This document shows, piece by piece, positions 52,516 to 60,707 of a stretch of DNA of 64,000 bases. A program made the position numbers and the translations under genes. This DNA is from Clostridium sporogenes. Its GTDB lineage: Bacteria > Bacillota > Clostridia > Clostridiales > Clostridiaceae. Every line of letters begins with the position of its first letter. Position 1 is the stretch's first letter. The notes under the pieces are model-generated. The model was not told the DNA's origin. It saw only the letters and a list, made by a program, of their open reading frames with translations, and did no database searches. The DNA is taken from the NCBI RefSeq assembly GCF_001020205.1, contig NZ_CP011663.1:1116001-1180000 (forward strand), given 5' to 3'.

Positions 52516-54015
52516 ATGAAAAAAGTGTTTAAAAGGATATTTCCAATCTCTTTAATATTAGTTATGTTATTTTTGTTTATTCCTATAACTAATGTATTTG
52601 CTATCTCAAATTCTTCTGACAAAATATTGGTAGGATATTGGCATAATTTTGACAATGGTACTGGAATTATTAGACTGAAGGATGTATCTACTAAGTGGGA
52701 TGTAGTAAATGTAGCTTTTGGAGAATCTATAGGGGATAGAGCTACTATAGAATTTTCACCAGAAATAGGAACTGATCAGGAATTTAAAAAAGACATTGCA
52801 TATCTTAATAGCATAGGAAAAAAAGTTGTTCTTTCTATTGGAGGGCAAAATGGGGTAGTATTATTACCCGATGAAGATGCAAAAAAGAATTTTATAGATT
52901 CTATGATATCTTTGATTGATAAGTATGGATTTAACGGCATAGATATTGATCTTGAATCTGGGATAAATTTAATAAATAATGATAAAGATTTTAAGAATCC
53001 TAAAACTCCACAAATTGTAAATCTTATATCTGCTGTTAGAGATATATGTAACCATTATGGTCCAGATTTTATATTAAGTATGGCGCCTGAAACAGCATAT
53101 GTACAAGGTGGATATGTGGCTTATGCAGGAAATTGGGGAGCTTATTTACCAATAATACATGGATTAAGAGACAAACTTACTTATATTCATGTACAGCATT
53201 ATAATGCGGGAGGAAATACAGCACTTGATGGAAACAATTATACACAGGGAACAGCAGATTATGAGGTGGCAATGGCAGAAATGTTATTACAAGGCTTTCC
53301 TGTAGCAGGGAATGCAGATAATATATTTCCACCATTAAAGCAAGAACAGGTGGTAATAGGTTTACCCGCTTGTCCGTCAGCTGCTCCAAGTGGAGGATAT
53401 ATTAAACCTAGCGAAATGAAAAAAGCTTTGGACTATCTTATGAAAGGAATTCCTTATGGAGGAAAGTATAAACTTGTAAATAGTAATGGATATCCAGCTT
53501 TTAAAGGATTAATGACATGGTCAATTAATTGGGATGCAAAAAGTAATTATGAATTTTCAACAAATTATAGAGAGTATTTTGATAATTTTAAGCAACCACC
53601 AGTAACTGAGAAACCATCTGTACCAACAGGTTTAAAGGGAGAAGCTATAAGTAAGTCACAAATAAATATAACATGGAATTTAGCACTTGGAGCAACTAGC
53701 TATGATTTAAAAGTTGATGGGAACATAATAAATAATGTGAATAATCCATACAAACATATTAATCTTAAACCAGGCTCTATGCATAGCTATGAGGTAAGGG
53801 CTGTGAATTCAGTAGGGAATAGCGAATGGAGTAAAGCTATATTAGTACAAAGCAAATCTGAATCTGATGTGGAAAAGTGGGGAGTAAGTATTTTATATAA
53901 AGCTGGAGACATTGTAAGTTATGAAGGAATTAATTACAGATGCATACAGACACATACTTCTCTAATAGGATGGGAACCTATAAATACTCCTACCCTTTGG
54001 GAAAAAACAAACTAG
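52516..54015 (+). CDS. Secreted GH18 chitinase with FN3 and CBM5/12
   Basis: 499 aa. Signal peptide 1-29 (MKKVFKRIFPISLILVMLFL...NVFA), GH18 catalytic barrel about 35-360 with GFNGIDIDLE (acid E147; N140 replaces the usual first Asp), fibronectin type III about 368-448, and a C-terminal CBM5/12 chitin-binding module about 450-499 (WGVSILYKAGDIVSYEG; GWEPINTPTLWEK). It hydrolyses beta-1,4 N-acetylglucosamine polymers outside the cell. The location after the surface-protein region may be chance, or it may trim spore-associated glycan. Strong ribosome site AAAGGAG. Confidence 0.9.
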   Translation: MKKVFKRIFPISLILVMLFLFIPITNVFAISNSSDKILVGYWHNFDNGTGIIRLKDVSTKWDVVNVAFGESIGDRATIEFSPEIGTDQEFKKDIAYLNSIGKKVVLSIGGQNGVVLLPDEDAKKNFIDSMISLIDKYGFNGIDIDLESGINLINNDKDFKNPKTPQIVNLISAVRDICNHYGPDFILSMAPETAYVQGGYVAYAGNWGAYLPIIHGLRDKLTYIHVQHYNAGGNTALDGNNYTQGTADYEVAMAEMLLQGFPVAGNADNIFPPLKQEQVVIGLPACPSAAPSGGYIKPSEMKKALDYLMKGIPYGGKYKLVNSNGYPAFKGLMTWSINWDAKSNYEFSTNYREYFDNFKQPPVTEKPSVPTGLKGEAISKSQINITWNLALGATSYDLKVDGNIINNVNNPYKHINLKPGSMHSYEVRAVNSVGNSEWSKAILVQSKSESDVEKWGVSILYKAGDIVSYEGINYRCIQTHTSLIGWEPINTPTLWEKTN

Positions 54016-54082
54016 ATATATTGAATTTTAATTATATCTATGATTGAGATAGTCATAAATAAAATTTAACTATAAACATACA

Positions 54083-54133
54083 AGGGACTTCTCATAATGA
54101 ATTTTATGCATTATGGGACAGCCCCTTTATTTG
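54083..54133 (+). terminator. Terminator of chitinase gene
   Basis: AAGGGACTTCTCATAATG pairs imperfectly with CATTATGGGACAGCCCCTTT, followed by ATTTG. Spans about 54083-54131. Confidence 0.7.
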
Positions 54134-54243
54134 TTTAAAAAGAATTTCAATTTCTAAGGGTTTGATTTATATTAGCAATTTATGAATAATCAGGCTTTTA
54201 TAGTGAGAAACTATACAAAAATAACAAGAAGGAAGGGAACAGA

Positions 54244-56292
54244 GTGTTGCAAAATATAGGTAAAAAAACAAATAGATTAATTAAAGAAAAGTCCCCATAT
54301 CTTCTTCAGCATGCTCATAACCCAGTGGATTGGTATCCTTGGGGGGAAGAAGCTTTTGAAAAAGCAAAGATAGAGGATAAGCCTGTATTTTTAAGTATAG
54401 GTTATTCTACTTGTCATTGGTGCCATGTTATGGAAAGAGAGTCCTTTGAGGATGAAGATGTAGCAGAGATTTTAAATAATAATTTTATTTCGATAAAGGT
54501 AGATAGAGAAGAAAGACCAGATGTAGATAATATATACATGAGTTTTTGCCAAGCATATACAGGTAGTGGGGGATGGCCTTTAACCATACTTATGACTCCA
54601 GATAAAAAGCCTTTTTTTGCAGGGACTTATTTCCCAAAATGGGGAAAGTATAATATACCTGGAATTATGGATATTTTGAAATCCATAAATAAGCTTTGGC
54701 ATGAAGATAAAAGTAAGATATTAGAATCTAGTAATAGAATTTTAGAACAAATAGAAAGATTTCAGGATAATCATGGAGAAGATGAACTTGAAGAATATAT
54801 TATTGAAGAAGCCGCTCAAACTCTAATAGATAATTTTGATAGCAAATATGGTGGCTTTGGTACAAAACCTAAATTTCCTACAGCTCATTATATATTATTT
54901 TTATTAAGATACTATTATTTTAAAAAGGATGAAAAAGTGCTAGATGTTATAAATAAAACCTTAACTAGTATGTATAAAGGTGGTATATTTGATCATATAG
55001 GTTTTGGATTTTCAAGATATTCTACAGATAATAAGTGGCTCGTACCTCACTTTGAAAAAATGCTTTATGATAATGCGCTCTTATCTATGGCTTATACAGA
55101 AGCTTATGAGGCTACAAAGAATCCTTTATATAAAGTTGTAACAGAAAAAATATTGAACTATGTAAAAAAATCTATGACTAGTGAAGAGGGAGGATTTTAT
55201 TCTGCAGAGGATGCAGATTCTGAAGGAGTAGAAGGGAAATTTTATCTATGGACTAAAAAAGAAATAATAGATATTTTAGGAGAAGAGGACGGAGCGTTTT
55301 ACTGTAAACTTTATGATATAACATCCAGAGGAAATTTTGAAAACAAAAATATAGCTAATCTTATACAGACTGACTTAAAGGATGTTGATAATAATAAAGA
55401 TAAATTAGAAAGAATTAGAGAAAAGTTATTTGAGTATAGAGAAAAAAGAATACATCCTCACAAAGATGATAAAATATTAACTTCATGGAATGCTTTAATG
55501 ATAATAGCTTTTTGTAGAGCAGGTAGAAGTTTTAAAAATGACAACTATATAGACATAGCAAAACAATCAGCAGATTTTATAATAAAAAACTTAATGGATG
55601 AAAATGGAACATTATATGCAAGAATTAGAGATGAAGAAAGAGGGAATGAAGGATTTATAGATGATTATGCTTTCTTTTTATGGGCACTTATAGAATTATA
55701 CGAAGCAAGTTTTGATATTTATTATTTAAAAAAATCTATAGAAGTTGCTGATAGCATGATAGATTTATTCTGGCATAAAGAAAAGGGTGGATTTTACTTA
55801 TACAGCAAGAATAGTGAAAAGCTCATAGTAAGACCAAAGGAAATCTATGATGGAGCTATGCCCTCAGGAAATGCTGTAGCATCTTTAGCATTGAGTTTAC
55901 TTTACTATATTACAGGAGAAGATAAGTATAAAAATCTAGTGGATGAACAATTTAAGTTTTTTGCAGCAAATATAAAAAGTGGACCAATGTATCACTTATT
56001 TTCTGTAATGGCTTATATGTATAATGTATCACCTGTAAAGGAAATAACATTAGCTTATAATGAAAAAGATGAAGCTTTTTATGAATTTATAAATGAATTC
56101 AATAATAGATATATACCTTTTTCAATAATAACCTTAAATGATAAAAGTAATGAAATAGAAAAAATAAATAAAAATTTAAAAGATAAAGCTCCTATAAAAG
56201 ATAAAACCACAGTTTATATATGCCAAAACTATGCTTGTAGAGAACCTATAACAGATTTAGAAAAATTTAAATCTGTATTATCTGATTCTTAG
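54244..56292 (+). CDS. YyaL/DUF255 thioredoxin-fold protein
   Basis: 682 aa, full length. Thioredoxin-like domain first, with NRLIKEKSPYLLQHAHNPVDW and STCHWCHVME (C57, C60), then an (alpha/alpha)6 barrel-like region similar to sugar epimerases or cellobiose 2-epimerases (KFPTAHYILFLLRYY; FIDDYAFFLWALIELYEAS; MPSGNAVASLAL). The family is widespread (spermatogenesis-associated protein 20 group) with no fixed function. GTG start 8-10 bp after GGAAGGG. Monocistronic. Confidence 0.88.
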   Translation: MLQNIGKKTNRLIKEKSPYLLQHAHNPVDWYPWGEEAFEKAKIEDKPVFLSIGYSTCHWCHVMERESFEDEDVAEILNNNFISIKVDREERPDVDNIYMSFCQAYTGSGGWPLTILMTPDKKPFFAGTYFPKWGKYNIPGIMDILKSINKLWHEDKSKILESSNRILEQIERFQDNHGEDELEEYIIEEAAQTLIDNFDSKYGGFGTKPKFPTAHYILFLLRYYYFKKDEKVLDVINKTLTSMYKGGIFDHIGFGFSRYSTDNKWLVPHFEKMLYDNALLSMAYTEAYEATKNPLYKVVTEKILNYVKKSMTSEEGGFYSAEDADSEGVEGKFYLWTKKEIIDILGEEDGAFYCKLYDITSRGNFENKNIANLIQTDLKDVDNNKDKLERIREKLFEYREKRIHPHKDDKILTSWNALMIIAFCRAGRSFKNDNYIDIAKQSADFIIKNLMDENGTLYARIRDEERGNEGFIDDYAFFLWALIELYEASFDIYYLKKSIEVADSMIDLFWHKEKGGFYLYSKNSEKLIVRPKEIYDGAMPSGNAVASLALSLLYYITGEDKYKNLVDEQFKFFAANIKSGPMYHLFSVMAYMYNVSPVKEITLAYNEKDEAFYEFINEFNNRYIPFSIITLNDKSNEIEKINKNLKDKAPIKDKTTVYICQNYACREPITDLEKFKSVLSDS

Positions 56293-56396
56293 GCATAGTA
56301 AGGAAATATTTACAAAATATATATTCGAGTCAGTGATGTATATAGTTAGGATATAAATGAACATAAAAAATATATTATTTTTGTGAAAAATAAATG

Positions 56397-56430
56397 AAGC
56401 CTTCGTTATAGTTTAATAGCGAAGGCTTAA
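56397..56430. terminator. Hairpin in gap 56293-56557
   Basis: AAGCCTTCGTTAT (56397-56409) pairs with ATAGCGAAGGCTT (56416-56428). The T-rich side faces the minus strand, so its direction is unclear. Confidence 0.55.
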
Positions 56431-56557
56431 AAAGATTTAAGATAACTAATAAAATTATTATTTTTAAATTTTGATATTTATAATATAATAAATTAAACGA
56501 GAGTGATTTTCAAATATCTAAGAGTTAATTAATACATAAAAGGAGTAAATATGAAAT

Positions 56558-57538
56558 ATGAAATTTATTGGTTATAGAACATTAAAAACAGCAGTTGGAG
56601 CTACAATTGCTATGAGTATTGCAGGCGCTTTAGGATTAAAGTACTCAGTATCTGCAGGAATAATTACTATTTTAAGTATTCAAAATACAAAAAGAAAATC
56701 ATTAAACGTAGCCATTCAAAGGATGATAGCTTGTATATTAGCTTTAGCTATATCCTCAATTTTATTTAACCTGTTAGGTCATAATGCTATAGTTTTTGGA
56801 TTATTTTTACTTGTATTTATACCTTTAGCAGTTAAATTTAATTTACAGGAAGGAATTGTAGTAAACTCTGTATTAGCAACCCATATATTAGCAGAAAAAT
56901 ATGTGAGTATAAATTTATTTTTAAATGAAATTCTATTAATGTTTATAGGAGCAGGAATTGCTTTATTACTTAATTTATATATGCCAAGTATAGAAAGAGA
57001 AATAAGAGAAGATCAATTATATATAGAAGAAAAGATGAAAGAAATACTTATTCAAATGTCCATAGCCTTAAGAGAACTGTCTGTTTCACTTAAGGAAGAT
57101 GAAATATTTAAGGATTTAGAAGAAAGACTTTTTAAGGCAAAAAAAAGAGCATATATTAATTTAAATAACTATTTTCTTTTAGATGTAAGTTATTATGCAG
57201 CTTATATGGAAATGAGAATACAACAATTTGAAACTTTGAAAAAAATGAGACAGCACTTTCAAAAATTTTTTATGACCTATGAGCAGACAGAAATGATAGC
57301 AGATTTTACTAAAAAAGTAGCAGATTCTTTGCATGAAGAAAATACAGGAGAGGATTTACTCTTAGATTTAGAGGATTTAAGAGAAAGTTTTAAAAATATG
57401 AATTTGCCAAGCACAAGAGAAGAATTTGAGAATAGAGCCATGCTTTTTCAATTTTTAAATGACATGGAAGAAGTTTTAATTACTAAAAATGAATTTAAAA
57501 AGACCATAGATAAATTAGATTATGAAACGAAAAATTAA
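56558..57538 (+). CDS. Aromatic acid exporter family protein (ArAE_1/YqjA-like)
   Basis: 326 aa. Four or five membrane helices in the first 145 residues (TLKTAVGATIAMSIAGALGL; YSVSAGIITILSIQNTKRKS), then a long helical cytoplasmic domain. This matches the ArAE_1 family with its C-terminal domain; efflux of aromatic acids is inferred from relatives only. The ribosome site AGGAG is 12 bp from this ATG but 5 bp from an out-of-frame ATG at 56551 that opens an 8-codon frame overlapping the start. Confidence 0.8.
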   Translation: MKFIGYRTLKTAVGATIAMSIAGALGLKYSVSAGIITILSIQNTKRKSLNVAIQRMIACILALAISSILFNLLGHNAIVFGLFLLVFIPLAVKFNLQEGIVVNSVLATHILAEKYVSINLFLNEILLMFIGAGIALLLNLYMPSIEREIREDQLYIEEKMKEILIQMSIALRELSVSLKEDEIFKDLEERLFKAKKRAYINLNNYFLLDVSYYAAYMEMRIQQFETLKKMRQHFQKFFMTYEQTEMIADFTKKVADSLHEENTGEDLLLDLEDLRESFKNMNLPSTREEFENRAMLFQFLNDMEEVLITKNEFKKTIDKLDYETKN

Positions 57539-57702
57539 ACTTATTATTTATATTAAAGGAACTTAAAAATATTAGATTAAAGTAGTTTTTAAATTTATAA
57601 ATAATGATACAGTAGTGTTAAAGGACAAAGAGGAACTTTAAGCACTATTTTGTTTTATACTCATATAATAGCTATGAAGAGATTAATATATAAGAGGGAG
57701 TT

Positions 57703-58287
57703 ATGGAAAAACAAGAATATTATATAGAATTGAATAATAAAGCAGAAAGGATGCTTAGAAAAGGAGAGTTTTTAGGTAGTGGTCATAACGGTATAGTATA
57801 TCTATTACCAGACAAAAAAGCAATCAAAATCTTTAAAGAAAAAAAAGTATGTAAAAAAGAAAGAGAAATTTTACAAAAAACTAATAATAGTAAATATTTT
57901 CCCAAAGTATATGATTATGGGGACTACTTTATATTAAGGGAGTACATAAGGGGAGAAAGATTGGATCACTATATAAAACAAAATGGAATTAACAAAAGAT
58001 TAACCCATAATATAATTAAACTTATAAAAGAGTTTGAAAGATTAAAATTTAAAAAATTAGATATAAGATGCAAAGATATTTATGTGGATAAGAAATGCAA
58101 GCTAAGAATAATAGACCCTAAAAATAATTATTCTAAAACTGTTATATATCCAAGACATTTAATGAAAGGATTAAATAAACTTAAAGTATTAGATGAATTT
58201 TTGCTCCAGGTTAAAAAGGAAGATCAAAAATATTATGATTTATGGAGTATTAGAATGCAAGATTACCTAAAAAAAGGGATAAAATAA
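57703..58287 (+). CDS. Small protein-kinase-like protein
   Basis: 194 aa. Glycine loop FLGSGHNGIVYL (23-34), VAIK-like lysine K42 (AIKIF), E in the next helix (KKEREIL), hinge FILREYIRGERL, catalytic-loop-like LDIRCKDIYVD (D120/D125), and IIDPKNN (D138) replacing DFG. This is a compressed eukaryotic-like or RIO/lipopolysaccharide-kinase-like fold. It may be a Ser/Thr or small-molecule kinase; the substrate is unknown. Ribosome site GAGGGAG. Transcribed alone. Confidence 0.7.
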   Translation: MEKQEYYIELNNKAERMLRKGEFLGSGHNGIVYLLPDKKAIKIFKEKKVCKKEREILQKTNNSKYFPKVYDYGDYFILREYIRGERLDHYIKQNGINKRLTHNIIKLIKEFERLKFKKLDIRCKDIYVDKKCKLRIIDPKNNYSKTVIYPRHLMKGLNKLKVLDEFLLQVKKEDQKYYDLWSIRMQDYLKKGIK

Positions 58288-58328
58288 GAAAATTACGACT
58301 TAAAAGGAAGTTATACTACCTGTGGCTT

Positions 58329-58523
58329 AAAAAAGGGATATGTGGCTACAAAGGCATCTCAATTCGCTAAGAGATTCTAATTTATTTTTTAGTAAAATAT
58401 ATTAAAAAAATGAAACTCTCTGACCGCTCAAACAATCATTTTTTTCTTAATATATTTTCAAAAAACAAATAAGAATCCCTAAGCTTTTTCGAATGCCTTT
58501 TACGCCACATATCCCCATTTTTT
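58329..58523. repeat. Long imperfect palindrome, 195 bp
   Basis: The left arm (58329-58412) begins AAAAAAGGGATATGTGGC, and the right arm (about 58433-58523) is its imperfect reverse complement ending GCCACATATCCCC. Shared inner blocks are AAAGGCAT, GATTCT-ATTT-TTTTT and AAAATATATTAA. The loop is about 20 nt. It fits a fold-back or MITE-like element, or a large structured RNA region between the convergent genes. Confidence 0.75.
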
Positions 58524-58598
58524 AAACCAAGGGAAGCTAGCATAACTCTTTAAATCAATAAATTTAGTTAATACCTTACAAATTACAGTTGTTATAAA

Positions 58599-59300
58599 TC
58601 AAAATATTCCAAATAAAATAAATCCTATTACATTAATTGCAAAGTTAGCAAACATATGTACCATCCAGGAGGAGTATATATCTTCATTTTTCTCATTTAA
58701 AAAGTTAAATATAATTCCACCTACTACTAGTCCTATCATTACCAACACAAAGGTAACTATAGAGAACCATCCAATCATCATTGCAATGTGATATAAGGCA
58801 AAAGCTATGGAACTGATACTGTATGCTAAAGGCCGTGAGGTAAATTTTTTCAGCGACAAAAAAGCGAAACCACGAAAAAAGAATTCTTCAAGGAGCGAAT
58901 TAATAAAGGAGATATATAAGGAGACAAACACGAAGTTATTTTTACTAACACTTATATTACTTTCCAGAGCAATTGTAATTCCAGACAAATCCAATACATT
59001 TCTTAAGGAAAAATATGTACCTATTATAACAATAAAAACTCCCATGCCAAGGAACAATGACATAAAAAAGCTTTGTTTTTTAAAACAAAACAATTTTTTT
59101 AAGGATAACTGCTTGGTCAGATGAGAATATACCAAGGGACACCCTAAAAATAAAATGATTTTAATTGCAGATTTCACAGCATAGCTGGGTTTAATTATAG
59201 CATCCACGATACCCATAATGGCACAGCACATCAGGACAATAGAAGTAATTATAACTAATTGTACAGATTTGTTTTTTATTATTGGTATATCTATATTCAT
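58599..59300 (-). CDS. CPBP family intramembrane metalloprotease
   Basis: 233 aa, seven or eight membrane helices. Complete CPBP (Abi/CAAX-like) motifs: EE-x3-R (E138, E139, R143), F-x3-H (H171) and H-x3-N (H215, N219). Members cleave peptides within the membrane; in Gram-positive bacteria some act in bacteriocin immunity or peptide maturation. No peptide gene is obvious here. Ribosome site GAGG before the ATG. Confidence 0.85.
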   Translation of the reverse strand: MNIDIPIIKNKSVQLVIITSIVLMCCAIMGIVDAIIKPSYAVKSAIKIILFLGCPLVYSHLTKQLSLKKLFCFKKQSFFMSLFLGMGVFIVIIGTYFSLRNVLDLSGITIALESNISVSKNNFVFVSLYISFINSLLEEFFFRGFAFLSLKKFTSRPLAYSISSIAFALYHIAMMIGWFSIVTFVLVMIGLVVGGIIFNFLNEKNEDIYSSWMVHMFANFAINVIGFILFGIF

Positions 59301-59413
59301 ACCATTTTATCCTCCATAAAATATAAATAATTTTTATTTTATTATATCTCCAATTAAGAAGTAAGATCGATTTCTTCCTTTGTTTCAGCTACTTTTTAAT
59401 TGATATCATGATA

Positions 59414-60220
59414 TTACCAATTCAGTTCTAAACCTACTCCAACTTCTTTTACGGGCAAAGTTTTATGTATTTCTGCTCTAACAGAAAATGAAGTACAATG
59501 GCAAGGATATAATTCTTCTACGTTGTTCTGTTTTAAATAATCTATAGTTTTAGTAACTTGTTCATTCACCTCAAATAAATGAAATCCTCCTATAATTCCT
59601 AATACTCTAGTATCTTTACATACTTTTTTTGCATATTCTATTATATTGCATATCCCACTATGAGAACATCCTGTAATAATATAAATGCCATTTTCACTTT
59701 TATATACAAGAGCCGTATCATCTATTACGTAATCATCAATTGAATTTTCACCAATAATTTGTTTACCAATAGGCTTTCTATTTTCAAAGTCATTTAATTC
59801 AGGTATTTCTCCTAAAAAAGTTATATGTTTGCTAATTTTTTTAGGTTCTTTAGAAAGAATTAGATTACATTTTTCTTTTAGTTCTTTCTCCAAAATAGGA
59901 GAGCAAATTTTTAAATTGCCTATCATTTTTTCTTTAAATGCATTGGGATGAGCAATGATAGAAATATTTTCTTTATAATTTTGTTCAAAATAGTATTTTA
60001 ATCCCCTTGTGTGATCATCATGACCATGTGAAATAACAATAGAACTTATATTTTTTAGATCTATCCCTAGTGCATTTGAGTTTCTAATAAATAAATCAGA
60101 ATACCCTACATCAAATAGAAAACTAGTATCCTCATCTTCAATGTAGTATGAAACAGCAGGTTCACCACAATAATATTGGTCAATGTATGTATTATTATCT
60201 ACTAAGACTTTTAATTTCAT
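59414..60220 (-). CDS. MBL-fold metallo-hydrolase
   Basis: 268 aa. The metal site motif is SHGHDDH (H65, H67, D69, H70), with further ligands in TGCSHSGICN (H) and the C-terminal PCHCTSF (H). It resembles the group annotated as methyl-H4MPT-type ribofuranosylaminobenzene phosphate synthase-like MBL proteins common in anaerobes. Substrate unknown. Ribosome site AAAGGAG. Lies between the two long palindromes together with the CPBP gene. Confidence 0.82.
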   Translation of the reverse strand: MKLKVLVDNNTYIDQYYCGEPAVSYYIEDEDTSFLFDVGYSDLFIRNSNALGIDLKNISSIVISHGHDDHTRGLKYYFEQNYKENISIIAHPNAFKEKMIGNLKICSPILEKELKEKCNLILSKEPKKISKHITFLGEIPELNDFENRKPIGKQIIGENSIDDYVIDDTALVYKSENGIYIITGCSHSGICNIIEYAKKVCKDTRVLGIIGGFHLFEVNEQVTKTIDYLKQNNVEELYPCHCTSFSVRAEIHKTLPVKEVGVGLELNW

Positions 60221-60473
60221 ATTTTTAACTCCTTTATGTAATGCAAATAGATTTTTCCATAGATTATAAATTTATACTAAATCATAGTCTAATTGTATAC
60301 ATTACTAATATTAATTTCAACATAATGTATACAGCAACTGATGGAAATTATCTTTAAAAAGTATGATATCTTCCCGTGGTTTAGAAATAAGGATATGTGC
60401 TGTAAAAGACATTTGAACGAGATTAGAGATTCTTAGTTGTTTTTTATATAACAATTATTAAAACAGTTTTTAC

Positions 60474-60707
60474 AGTTATTAAAATAAGAAATAATTTTAG
60501 AGAAAATAGATATCTAGAAAAATAATTAGAATACTTTATCTGTCAGCTAATATTTAAGCGTAAAGTAAACAGGACGTTTACTTAGCTCTGCTCTGCAGGA
60601 CGTGGAATTAGAGCGCTAGCTTAAATATTAGAGCACAAATATTAGTATTCTTTATTTTTATAGATATCTATTGAACAAAATTATTTCTTATTTTAATTCT
60701 CTAACTA
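60474..60707. repeat. Long imperfect palindrome, about 230 bp
   Basis: Outer arms TTAAAATAAGAAATAATTTT (60479-60498) and its exact complement (60677-60696) extend to AGTTA/TAACT. Inner arms: ATAGATATCTA, AGAATACT/AGTATTCT, CTAATATTTAAGC/GCTTAAATATTAG. The tip has AGTAAAC-AGGAC-GTTTACT and a repeated CAGGACGT (60571 and 60597 region). The rest of 60221-60473 shows nothing else clear. Confidence 0.75.
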
